NCBI GenBank assembly: GCA_026396425.1 | Contig: JAPLWU010000022.1 | Location: 1 to 19,742, forward strand | Length of the DNA stretch: 19,742 nt | Source of the DNA: Microcaldota archaeon | GTDB taxonomy: Archaea; Micrarchaeota; Micrarchaeia; Burarchaeales; JAKAKT01 | Reading direction: 5' to 3' | Part shown: one piece after another, positions 8,435 through 14,769 of the stretch | Layout: every line of letters begins with the position of its first letter | Numbering within the stretch: position 1 is the first letter of the stretch | Notes under the pieces: model-generated | Database searches by the model: none | The model's input: only the letters and a program-made list of their open reading frames with translations | Told to the model about the DNA's origin: nothing | Position numbers and translations under genes: made by a program

Positions 8435-9249
8435 CCAACTACGCGTCCATCATCGCGAGGAAGGTCGGGAGGCAGATAAGCACGCTTGCCCCGCTCCTCG
8501 ACGCCCACCTCGGCGGCGGAGAGCGTGCCAATGCGACGCTTTTCCCGATATCGACGAAGGGGAACGGCATAACAATCCGCAAGTTCTCCAAGAATCCGTG
8601 GACGATGGTGAGGCTGCTCAAGGGCAAGCTCCTCAGTGTCGAGGCCGCCGCCCTGCTCTGGCTCTGCATGCAGTACGAGATGAACATCATAGTCGGCGGA
8701 GGCACCGCATCTGGAAAAACGTCAATCCTCAACGCCCTGCTTATATTCACCCCGCCCAACCAGCGCGTCATCAGCATAGAGGACACGAGGGAACTTCTCC
8801 TCCCTGACTTCCTCCAGTGGACGCCGCTCGTCACGCGCCTCCCCAACCCCGAGGGAAAGGGCGAGGTCACGATGCTCGACCTCATGGTCAACTCCCTTCG
8901 TATGAGGCCCGACCGAATCGTGCTCGGCGAAATAAGGCGCCAGCGCGAGGCCGAGGTGCTGTTCGAGGCCATGCACACGGGCCACGCCGTCTATGCGACG
9001 CTGCACGCCGACAACGCCGAGCAGGTCAAGAACAGGATGTCAACCCCGCCAATCAACCTTCCGGAGAGCATGCTCACTCCGCGAGTACAGCGGCATGAAC
9101 GAGGACGAGATATGGGCCGACATCGAGGAGAAGAAGAAGGTGCTCCAGTACATGATGAACAACGACATCGACGACATCGACAACGTCGGCAAGACCATCG
9201 CGCTTTATTACAGGAATCCGGAAAAGCTCGAGCAAACCCTCCATCTTGA
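8341..9249 (+). CDS. Core of type II/IV secretion ATPase (GspE/FlaI/VirB11 family), frame-disrupted at both ends
   Basis: The catalytic core of the motor that powers pilus assembly. Visible motifs are Walker A GGGTASGKTS, the Asp box ISIEDTREL, Walker B RPDRIVLGEIR and the His box HTGHAVYATLHAD. Upstream, EPLWVYHAKYGWL is typical of the domain preceding the ATPase fold. Homology begins at about 8335 and ends at NLPESML (about 9072); the final ~58 codons to 9249 are Arg/His-rich readthrough in the wrong frame. In homologues about 60-70 residues follow LPESML before the next recognisable motif (EYSGM); here that motif appears immediately, one frame over. The start codon at 8341 is only an in-frame GTG inside the conserved region, not a real initiation site. 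All ATP-binding residues are intact. It lies just upstream of two TadC-like partners. Confidence 0.75.
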   Translation: MVNSAKEPLWVYHAKYGWLKSNFKFESEEQIANYASIIARKVGRQISTLAPLLDAHLGGGERANATLFPISTKGNGITIRKFSKNPWTMVRLLKGKLLSVEAAALLWLCMQYEMNIIVGGGTASGKTSILNALLIFTPPNQRVISIEDTRELLLPDFLQWTPLVTRLPNPEGKGEVTMLDLMVNSLRMRPDRIVLGEIRRQREAEVLFEAMHTGHAVYATLHADNAEQVKNRMSTPPINLPESMLTPRVQRHERGRDMGRHRGEEEGAPVHDEQRHRRHRQRRQDHRALLQESGKARANPPS

Positions 9250-9475
9250 CACTGGCGGCGGCAAGCCCGAAAGCCCGGAAATCATTGAAGAGAAGGAGAA
9301 GCCCGAGGTAGCCAAGAGTCCGGGCGAGGATGAGGGGAAAGAGGAGGAAGAGGCCGGGGGAGAGGGGGAGTCCGACGAGAAAAGGAAGAAGGACAAGACG
9401 AAGAAGGGCGACGAGTGGAAGGCCCAGCTCGACAGGCTCAGCTCGCTCATAAAGAAGGACAAAAAGAAGAAATAG
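8993..9475 (+). pseudogene. C-terminal piece of the disrupted secretion ATPase with charged tail
   Basis: The authentic part starts at about 9080 with LREYSGMNEDEIW, followed by an EEKKKVLQYMMNN segment and VGKTIALYYRNPEKL. This is the usual C-terminal helical region of archaeal GspE-type ATPases. The upstream part of this open frame (8993-9080) is the ATPase core read in the wrong frame. Residues after YYRNPEKL form an unusually long tail of about 80 residues, dominated by Glu and then Lys (EEKEKPE, KEEEEAGGEG, KKDKKKK), absent from typical homologues as far as I know. Relative to the core, this piece is in the +1 frame and lacks roughly 200 bp of expected sequence. The stop TAG lies in a 13-bp unit that is duplicated downstream. 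Confidence 0.7.
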
Positions 9476-9510
9476 AAGAAAAGGAGGACAACAAAATAAA
9501 GAAGAAATAG
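9463..9510 (+). repeat. Stop-codon-containing 13-bp duplication after the ATPase gene
   Basis: AAAGAAGAAATAG occurs at 9463-9475, where TAG is the stop of the ATPase tail, and again at 9498-9510. The ~100-bp spacer up to the TadC gene is almost entirely purine on the plus strand. Confidence 0.75.
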
Positions 9511-9576
9511 AGGAAATAGAGAAAATAAATGCGCTAGGCCCGGATGATAATCGGAAACCAGGATTGGAGGCAAAAC

Positions 9577-10449
9577 ATGAAGGTTCCATTCAGCCTGCTG
9601 CCCGCGCCCGCGGTCATGTTCATCTCCCGCAGGATGCTCGGGGTAGGCAGCGTAGTAAGCAAGATGTTCCCCGGCCTCAAGCTCCAGCTCCTGCAGGCGG
9701 GCACGAAGGAAACCCCGAAGGAATACGGCGCGGTTGCGTTCGTGGTTGCATTGAGCAACATGATAATACTCGGCCTTATCTTCGCCATCGTAGGAATCGT
9801 GGCCAAAGTCGACGTGATGCTGCTTGCGCTGGGGGCCTGCCTCGTAGTGGGCGGCTTCAGCTTCTTCACCATAATCATGATGCCGGGAGTCACGGCCTCA
9901 AGGAGGGTCAAGTCGCTGGACAACAACCTCATCCCCTCCATGAGGCAGCTCCTCATCGAGGTCCGCTCTGGCGTGACGCTCTTCCAGGCAATGACCAGCA
10001 TAACGACCGGCTACGGCGAGGTTTCCGTCGAGTTCAAGAGGATAGTCGACCACATAAACGTCGGGGTTTCCGAAACCGACGCGATCAACGAGGCGAGCAA
10101 GCGCAACCTATCCTTCAAGTTCAGGCGCGTCCTGTGGCAGATATCCAACTCCCTCACGGTGGGCTCCGACATCTCGGTCAGCCTTTCCGACATGATAGAG
10201 GAGCTCACGAAGGAGAAGCTCGACGACATACGCCGCTACGGGCAGGAGCTCAACCCGTGGACCATGATGTACATGATGCTCGCGGTCATCCTCCCCTCGC
10301 TCGGCATAACCATCGCCGCCATCATCCTCTCCTTCCTCAATATCGCGCTGCCCAAGATGATCGTGATGCCTGGCATAATACTCGGACTCATGGGGTTCCA
10401 GATTGTGTTCATCCAGTTCGTAAAATCCAGGAGGCCGGTGGTGGATTAA
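9577..10449 (+). CDS. Type IV pilus platform protein, TadC/FlaJ/GspF family (first copy)
   Basis: A 290-residue inner membrane platform protein. It would form the membrane base that couples the ATPase to pilin polymerisation. It shows the T2SSF architecture: a cytoplasmic N-terminus, paired hydrophobic segments (AFVVALSNMIILGLIFAIVG and LLALGACLVVGGFSFFTIIM), a helical cytoplasmic domain with LIEVRSGVTLFQAM, and a second pair of segments (MMLAVILPSLGITIAAIIL and a last one around MPGIILGLMGFQIVFIQF). ATG 9577 is chosen over an in-frame ATG at 9544 because GGAGG sits six bases upstream. The stop TAA directly abuts the start of the second TadC-like gene, so the two are translationally coupled. 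Intact, unlike the ATPase upstream. Confidence 0.9.
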   Translation: MKVPFSLLPAPAVMFISRRMLGVGSVVSKMFPGLKLQLLQAGTKETPKEYGAVAFVVALSNMIILGLIFAIVGIVAKVDVMLLALGACLVVGGFSFFTIIMMPGVTASRRVKSLDNNLIPSMRQLLIEVRSGVTLFQAMTSITTGYGEVSVEFKRIVDHINVGVSETDAINEASKRNLSFKFRRVLWQISNSLTVGSDISVSLSDMIEELTKEKLDDIRRYGQELNPWTMMYMMLAVILPSLGITIAAIILSFLNIALPKMIVMPGIILGLMGFQIVFIQFVKSRRPVVD

Positions 10450-11460
10450 TTGTTCGATAGACTCTTCGTGCTCGTATCCCTCGCCTTTCCCAAGCGCATA
10501 GTCGACCTCGTGCGCGAGTTGCTCGTTCAGTCCGACTTCGACATGAACGTGCGCGAGTACCTCGGCGTTTCTGCGGTCATGGCCTTTGCTGTCGGCCTCA
10601 TAATGTTCTTCATATCCGCCACTTTCGTGGGCAACATCCTCGGCTTCCTCGTTTCCATATTCGCGATGCTTGTCATCGAGGCGGTGTTCTTCGTCTTCCT
10701 CTACATTACGGCCGACAACAGGGCGAAGAAGATAGAGGAGGTGCTTCCCGATGCGCTCTTCATGATTTCGGCCAACATCAGGGCCGGCATGACCACCGAG
10801 AATGCCATCATGGTTTCCGCCAAGCCCGAGTTCGGCCCTCTCGAGGAGGAGATAAGGCGCATGAGCACAAAGACCTTCAGCGGCGTCTCCCTCAACGAGG
10901 CGCTCACCGAGATGGCGAACAGGGTCAGGTCAAACACCCTCAAGCGGGCGGTTCGGCTCCTCGTGGAGGGCAACTCCCTCGGAGGGCAGATGGCCAATCT
11001 CCTTTACGAGGTCGGGCAGGACATGCGCAACATAATGGCCCTGCGCCGCGAGCTCATGAACATGACCCTGATGTACACGATATTCATCGTTTTCAGCTGC
11101 GTTTTCGCCGCGCCCGCGCTGTTCGCCACGTCCGTCTACTACACGCAGCTGAGCGCCAAGCTGACCGAAGGCGTGAGCGTCGACACTTCCTCAATGCCGG
11201 CCGGCGCCAGCAGCTTCACCGGCTTCCTGAGTTCAGGGCCGAGGACCGCGGCCATAACCGGCGATGAGATGCAGCTGTTCGCCATAGTGTGCATATTCGT
11301 CACGACCTTCTTCAGCTCGCTCGTGCTGTCGGAGATAAGGCACGGGAGGCTCAACGCGGCCATCAAGTACGTCCCGGTATTCGTAGTGGTCGCCTACACG
11401 GTCTTCTTCGGGGCAACCTTCCTGCTGACCACGATGTTCAAGAGCATGCTCGCCATATAA
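10450..11460 (+). CDS. Type IV pilus platform protein, TadC/FlaJ/GspF family (second copy)
   Basis: A 336-residue paralogue-like partner of the preceding gene. Archaeal pilus systems often encode two consecutive T2SSF proteins. Hydrophobic pairs are near residues 38-95 (VMAFAVGLIMFFISATFVG, LVIEAVFFVFLYITA) and at the C-terminus (LMYTIFIVFSCVFAAPALFA, FAIVCIFVTTFFSSLVLSE, YVPVFVVVAYTVFFGATFLL). The cytoplasmic domain contains the family signature around LPDALFMISANIRAGMTTENAI and a Leu-rich helix GNSLGGQMANLLYEVGQDM. The start is a TTG at 10450 immediately after the upstream TAA, with zero spacing. This fits termination-reinitiation coupling and stoichiometric production. Last gene of the pilus operon; the next gene is convergent. 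Confidence 0.9.
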   Translation: MFDRLFVLVSLAFPKRIVDLVRELLVQSDFDMNVREYLGVSAVMAFAVGLIMFFISATFVGNILGFLVSIFAMLVIEAVFFVFLYITADNRAKKIEEVLPDALFMISANIRAGMTTENAIMVSAKPEFGPLEEEIRRMSTKTFSGVSLNEALTEMANRVRSNTLKRAVRLLVEGNSLGGQMANLLYEVGQDMRNIMALRRELMNMTLMYTIFIVFSCVFAAPALFATSVYYTQLSAKLTEGVSVDTSSMPAGASSFTGFLSSGPRTAAITGDEMQLFAIVCIFVTTFFSSLVLSEIRHGRLNAAIKYVPVFVVVAYTVFFGATFLLTTMFKSMLAI

Positions 11461-11470
11461 CCGGTGGCAA

Positions 11471-12469
11471 TCAGGCTATTTTTATCTCGGCCCCGCAGTT
11501 GGGGCATTTGTTGCCCTTGGCCAGATTCATCCTCGAAACCGAGAAGCCCGAGCGCTCGATGACCTGCTCGTTGCATTTCGGACAGTAGGTGTTCTCGCCC
11601 GGATGGCCCGGCACGTTGCCGACGTATGGATACTCAATCCCCTCCTCCTTCGCGATGCAGTACGCTTTTTCGAGAGTTGATGCGGGAGTCCCCGGGATGG
11701 CCATCTTGTTGGAGGGGTAGTAAGCGGTAAAGTGGAGCGGAATGGATTTGTCCAAATCAAAAACCCATTTGCACAAGGCCCTTATGTCCTCGTCCGAATC
11801 GTTTTTGGTCGGTATGACGAGGTTGATGATTTCGACGTGCTGCCTCGAATGCAGCAGCTTTATGGATTTCAGGACGGGCTCAAGCCTTGCGGAACAAATC
11901 TCGCGGTAGAATTTGTCGCTCATGGATTTTAGGTCGATTCTGCTCGCGTCTATGTCGCCCATTTTTTTTATCGCGTCCTCGGTCATGTAGCCGTTGGTCA
12001 CGAAAACGTTGTACAAGCCCTTTTTTCTCGCGATTTTCGCCGTATCGACCGCATACTCAAAAAAAATTGTCGGCTCGGTGTAAGTGTAAGCGATTCCGTC
12101 GCAATTCGAGGCGAGCGCCATCTCCGCAATCCTTTCAGGCGTCACATCCTCGCCAACAATCTCGCGGGGCTGGCTTATGCTAGCGTTCTGGCAGTGCAGG
12201 CATCTGAAATTGCACCCGACGGTGGCAATCGAGAATGCGAGCGAGCCGGGTCTGAAATGGTAAAACGGTTTTTTCTCAATCGGGTCAACGGCCTGCGAAC
12301 AGAGCTTTCCGTAAACCAGCGAATAAAGGATGCCGTTCCTGTTCTCCCGCACCCCGCAGAATCCCCTCGCGCCATTTCGAATGATGCATCCATGCGCGCA
12401 GAGCAGGCACTTTACTTCGACGTTGCCCAGTTTTTTGTACAAATAGGCTTCCTTCAAATTCCACACCAT
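11471..12469 (-). CDS. amrS: AmmeMemoRadiSam system radical SAM enzyme AmrS
   Basis: A 332-residue radical SAM protein long annotated as pyruvate formate-lyase activating enzyme. The SAM-cluster motif is C86xxxC90xxC93 (VGCNFRCLHCQ). An N-terminal Cys set C21xxC24xxxC28 and C38 precedes GVREN, typical of AmrS rather than of true PFL activases. The C-terminus carries a zinc-ribbon-like pair, YCPKCNEQVIERSGF and KCPNCGAEI. The internal PGHPGENTYCPKC context also fits AmrS. AmrS genes commonly co-occur with AMMECR1 and Memo family genes; neither is in this window and the biochemical role is not settled. It converges on the second tadC gene with a 10-bp gap. The ATG at 12469 gives a full-length N-terminus. 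No pyruvate formate-lyase is nearby. Confidence 0.9.
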   Translation of the reverse strand: MVWNLKEAYLYKKLGNVEVKCLLCAHGCIIRNGARGFCGVRENRNGILYSLVYGKLCSQAVDPIEKKPFYHFRPGSLAFSIATVGCNFRCLHCQNASISQPREIVGEDVTPERIAEMALASNCDGIAYTYTEPTIFFEYAVDTAKIARKKGLYNVFVTNGYMTEDAIKKMGDIDASRIDLKSMSDKFYREICSARLEPVLKSIKLLHSRQHVEIINLVIPTKNDSDEDIRALCKWVFDLDKSIPLHFTAYYPSNKMAIPGTPASTLEKAYCIAKEEGIEYPYVGNVPGHPGENTYCPKCNEQVIERSGFSVSRMNLAKGNKCPNCGAEIKIA

Positions 12470-12534
12470 GGATTATTTTTGCATTCCTCCAATACGGCTC
12501 CCCCCGCCGCTTTTCGAGTTCGAGCCTTCTCTCG

Positions 12535-12652
12535 TTTTTTATTTTCCCATTCCAACTCCCGCATCAGACTTTCGCGTCAATCCCATCCCTGCCCGGGCTT
12601 TCGAGTCCATCAATCAACGCCCGAGTTTTCAGATTTTTTTATTTTCCCATTC
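12535..12652 (-). repeat. 18-bp repeat pair in the spacer upstream of amrS
   Basis: TTTTTTATTTTCCCATTC occurs at 12535-12552 and 12635-12652, exactly 100 bp apart. On the minus (coding) strand it reads as purine-rich GAATGGGAAAATAAAAAA, resembling the plus-strand spacers of plus-strand genes elsewhere in the window. The second copy encodes the last residues of the neighbouring membrane protein. Confidence 0.8.
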
Positions 12653-12925
12653 TCCTTCTCGCCGCGCGGGGGAGGTTTTTGCGGACTTCGGCCTGGGATG
12701 CGCCGCCGTCAACCGCTGGACCGACTGGGGGAGGCGCATTCCAAGTCCGTTCGATTTCCAGCCGAGGTGGAGCACGATTGCCAGCTGGAAGAATCCCAGC
12801 AGGACGTAGGCCAGTTCCTCCCCAAAATAAGGGGCCAGAAAGGCGAACAGGAAAATCCCGGCCACGTATGCGGCAAAGTGGAGCTTCGAAACCCGCCAGT
12901 ATTCGCCAATGTCTTTTTCAAACAT
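12629..12925 (-). CDS. Small two-pass membrane protein of unknown function
   Basis: A 98-residue protein starting MFEKDIGEYW. It has two predicted transmembrane helices (about residues 16-36 FAAYVAGIFLFAFLAPYFG and 38-58 LAYVLLGFFQLAIVLHLGW), then a basic cytoplasmic-looking tail. The last ~10 residues (REGEWENKKI) are encoded by the purine-rich spacer repeat, so the original stop may have been lost or displaced. A TATA-like GGTTAAATAG (12951-12960) overlaps the stop of the upstream gene on the same strand and predicts transcription start near 12930. That favours ATG 12925 (or the GTG six bases upstream) as a nearly leaderless start. I do not recognise the family. Confidence 0.65.
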   Translation of the reverse strand: MFEKDIGEYWRVSKLHFAAYVAGIFLFAFLAPYFGEELAYVLLGFFQLAIVLHLGWKSNGLGMRLPQSVQRLTAAHPRPKSAKTSPARREGEWENKKI

Positions 12926-12951
12926 CTGCACGCACCAATTAATCAGAATCC

Positions 12952-13728
12952 CTATTTAACCTTTTTCTCGTCCGCGATTGAAGAGTCGCCAGAAGGGAGC
13001 GCGAGCAGGACCTCGTTCACGTCAGCACCGAGAAGGTGGGCCAGTTTTTTTGCCAATTTCCCCTTCTCCTCGCTGCCGGGAACGACGCGGATTCCTTTTC
13101 CGGGCGAGTGCGAAACAGAGCCGTCCGCATTCCTGGAAATTGAAAGGCCGAGCGGGGTATTCCTGAACCACTTCCTCTCGCCGCTTATCATGAACGCACC
13201 CTTGCCGACGTAACCGCCGGATGCGTGCTTCGAAACCTGCCCCTTTTCAACGGCGTAAACATCGACGGTTGCCGCCCCGGCCTTCCACGCGCTCGAATGG
13301 CTCGCCGCGAACTGCGCTACTTCGGTGAGAGTTTTCTCCGGCGTATTTTTTCCATTCTTCAAAACAGTTGCCGGGGCGCCGTGTATGTCCGCATGGAAAA
13401 ACAAGTCATTCTCCTCTAGGTAGTGCGAAACCACGGTTTCGTTTTGCTTGGCATCCCTCCCGGCTATGCACAGCAATCCATCGGATGAAACGAACCACTT
13501 GAACTTCTCGAACCACTGCCGCTCCCGCCTCTCGCGCAACTTGGGCTTTTCGGTTTTTTCGCCCTCAATCTCTTTCTCGATTTCCTTCCCGGCTTTCCTC
13601 ATCTCTTTTCTGGTTTCATCCGCGGCTTTCCTCGCGCCCGCGGCCTTTTTCCTCATGGCCTTGGCCCGCTCGTAATACTCGGCGGCATTCTCGTTTACGG
13701 ATTTGCGGATGTCGAGTTCGATTTCCAT
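12952..13728 (-). CDS. NFACT-R domain protein, stand-alone C-terminal half of RqcH/NEMF-type ribosome quality control factor
   Basis: A 258-residue protein. Residues ~10-72 are a charged coiled coil (ENAAEYYERAKAMRKKAAG and onward). From residue 73 there is a recognisable NFACT-R (DUF814) domain: QWFEKFKWFVSSDGLLCIAGRD read in parts, then FFHADIHGAPATVLKNG, then VDVYAVEKGQVSKHASGG and GAFMISGERKWF. In full-length RqcH/Rqc2/NEMF proteins (about 550-650 residues) these form the C-terminal half. The N-terminal NFACT-N and helix-hairpin-helix domains are absent here. ATG 13728 begins exactly at the conserved ELDIRKSVNENA segment. The upstream open frame to 13782 is hydrophobic and not typical, so I excluded it. 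The full-length family binds obstructed 60S/50S subunits and tRNA; what a detached C-terminal half does is unknown. Confidence 0.85.
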   Translation of the reverse strand: MEIELDIRKSVNENAAEYYERAKAMRKKAAGARKAADETRKEMRKAGKEIEKEIEGEKTEKPKLRERRERQWFEKFKWFVSSDGLLCIAGRDAKQNETVVSHYLEENDLFFHADIHGAPATVLKNGKNTPEKTLTEVAQFAASHSSAWKAGAATVDVYAVEKGQVSKHASGGYVGKGAFMISGERKWFRNTPLGLSISRNADGSVSHSPGKGIRVVPGSEEKGKLAKKLAHLLGADVNEVLLALPSGDSSIADEKKVK

Positions 13729-13741
13729 TCCAATCACAACA

Positions 13742-13750
13742 GTTATATAC
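13742..13750. promoter_or_regulatory. Near-symmetric TATA element in a divergent intergenic region
   Basis: GTTATATAC reads GTATATAAC on the other strand. Plus strand: transcription would start near 13771, just before GGTGG and ATG 13781, a good fit. Minus strand: the distance to ATG 13728 is only about 16-21 bases, shorter than normal, so the NFACT-R gene may use a different box. Confidence 0.5.
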
Positions 13751-13780
13751 GCTAAAAGCCATAAAGATAGCGGTGGTTGC

Positions 13781-14263
13781 ATGTTCGTGTTTCAAGTTGT
13801 AGCAGGTTTGCCGTCAGGGCGGCAGCAGGAGAAGCCTTTTCAGGTTAACAATCAGGCTAAGGCACGTTTGCAGGAGCTTATGGCTCCAGGCAAGAAAGTT
13901 GATGGCATGCTGAAGGAACTCCAGCCCGTTCTTGAGTCTTGGAAAAAAGAAAGACAAATAACGGATAGCCATATTGATGGTAGATGGGAAGCGATTCACC
14001 ACTATCCCTCCGGTACTGCCGGAATGGAAGATGTGTTGAGTGACCTGCGGAAGTTTGAACAAATAGCGAGGAAAACCAATGAGAAATACGAGAAGGCGAT
14101 GGGCAGTATAATCAAAAAATATACTGGAGCTGAAAGCACTAGCGAATATAGTTATTTGAAGGTATTTTATGAACTTGACCGTGCGCATGTCCTTCCCAAC
14201 CCGCTCGGTCCCGAGAAAATGGCCGAACCAGACTTTCTCGGCATGGTGCCGAAGAAAAAGTAA
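13781..14263 (+). CDS. Hypothetical soluble protein, AT-richer than neighbours
   Basis: A 160-residue protein that I do not recognise. It starts MFVFQVVAGLPSGRQQEKPF at ATG 13781, preceded by GCGGTGG and a correctly spaced TATA element. The middle is rich in predicted charged helices (KARLQELMAPGKKVDGMLKEL, and the region around SDLRKFEQIARKTNEKYEKAM), with no signal peptide and no membrane segment. Codon use favours A/T-ending codons more than the flanking genes (more TTT, GAA, ATA, TTG), hinting at later acquisition. No catalytic motif is evident. It ends 60 bp before the PIN gene, which has its own promoter, so the two are probably independent units. A role in the neighbouring RNA-polymerase cluster is not supported. 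Confidence 0.7.
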   Translation: MFVFQVVAGLPSGRQQEKPFQVNNQAKARLQELMAPGKKVDGMLKELQPVLESWKKERQITDSHIDGRWEAIHHYPSGTAGMEDVLSDLRKFEQIARKTNEKYEKAMGSIIKKYTGAESTSEYSYLKVFYELDRAHVLPNPLGPEKMAEPDFLGMVPKKK

Positions 14264-14295
14264 CATAAACTTGAGGAGTGGCTCTTGGAGAAGCA

Positions 14296-14303
14296 TTTAA
14301 ATT
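14296..14303 (+). promoter_or_regulatory. TATA box of the PIN-rpo7 transcription unit
   Basis: TTTAAATT is centred about 24 bases before ATG 14323, so transcription should start at or next to the start codon. This predicts a leaderless mRNA and supports ATG 14323 over upstream in-frame alternatives. Confidence 0.7.
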
Positions 14304-14322
14304 CTTTTTACCTAACATATAC

Positions 14323-14748
14323 ATGCCTAAGGTGGTAGTTGACACTAACTTTCTCATGTCCTCGTGCGCCCTAAAAATCGACGTCAGGGGCGGGCTTGCC
14401 GAGCTTTTCGGCGATTTCGACCTCGTCGTCTCGCGCGGGGTGAGGAGGGAGCTTGAGAAGCTCGCGTCCGGCGGGGGGAAAAGCGCTCTCGATGCGGAGG
14501 GTGCTCCCGCGTCAGGCAGGGGAAAGAAAAAATCAGGCAGCGAGGCGAGATGCGCCATTGCGCTCCTCGACGAACTCGGAGCGAGAGTCGTTGAGGACGA
14601 TGGGAACGTCGACAAGTGGATTGCCGATTACTGCCCGAAAAACGGGGCAATCGCCTGCACGAACGACAGGGCCCTTGTGGCCGCGCTCAAGCGCGCCGGG
14701 GTCAGGGTTGCGTGCGTAAAGAACAGGTCGAAGATAGATTATTGTTGA
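14323..14748 (+). CDS. PIN domain RNase, Fcf1/VapC-like (COG1412 type)
   Basis: A 141-residue PIN-fold nuclease. Candidate metal ligands are D7 (VVVDTNFLM), E43 (RRELEKL), D97/D102 (NVDKWIADYC) and D115 (TNDRAL). The insertion at about residues 50-72 is Gly/Ser/Lys-rich and probably a loop. In many archaea a PIN protein of this kind (related to the rRNA-processing factor Fcf1/Utp24) precedes rpo7 and spt4, as it does here. That argues for a housekeeping RNA-processing role rather than a VapC toxin, and no antitoxin gene is adjacent. The start is fixed by the TATA spacing (leaderless). The stop TGA lies in an 11-bp tandem duplication at 14738-14759. Confidence 0.85.
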   Translation: MPKVVVDTNFLMSSCALKIDVRGGLAELFGDFDLVVSRGVRRELEKLASGGGKSALDAEGAPASGRGKKKSGSEARCAIALLDELGARVVEDDGNVDKWIADYCPKNGAIACTNDRALVAALKRAGVRVACVKNRSKIDYC

Positions 14749-14759
14749 ATTATTGTTGA
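14738..14759 (+). repeat. 11-bp perfect tandem duplication spanning the PIN stop codon
   Basis: ATTATTGTTGA occurs twice head to tail (14738-14748, 14749-14759). The first copy contains the stop TGA of the PIN gene. Confidence 0.85.
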
Positions 14760-14769
14760 GGGTGGTCGG

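Noticed and set aside
8247..9080. Programmed frameshifting in the ATPase gene
   Set aside because: Conserved residues are missing at both junctions, not merely out of frame, and no slippery site or downstream structure is evident.
11471..12469. True pyruvate formate-lyase activating enzyme
   Set aside because: The N-terminal Cys cluster with GVREN and the C-terminal zinc-ribbon-like cysteines match AmrS, and no formate-lyase gene is near.
12194..13213. 339-codon plus-strand open frame over amrS, the small membrane protein and NFACT-R
   Set aside because: Antisense to clear radical SAM and NFACT-R motifs; no domain recognised.
13729..13782. N-terminal extension of the NFACT-R protein (start at 13782)
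   Set aside because: The extension overlaps the divergent gene's promoter, is hydrophobic unlike the family, and ATG 13728 starts at the conserved boundary.
14323..14748. VapC toxin of a toxin-antitoxin pair
   Set aside because: No antitoxin-sized gene overlaps or precedes it closely, and its position before rpo7-spt4 matches a conserved housekeeping PIN gene.
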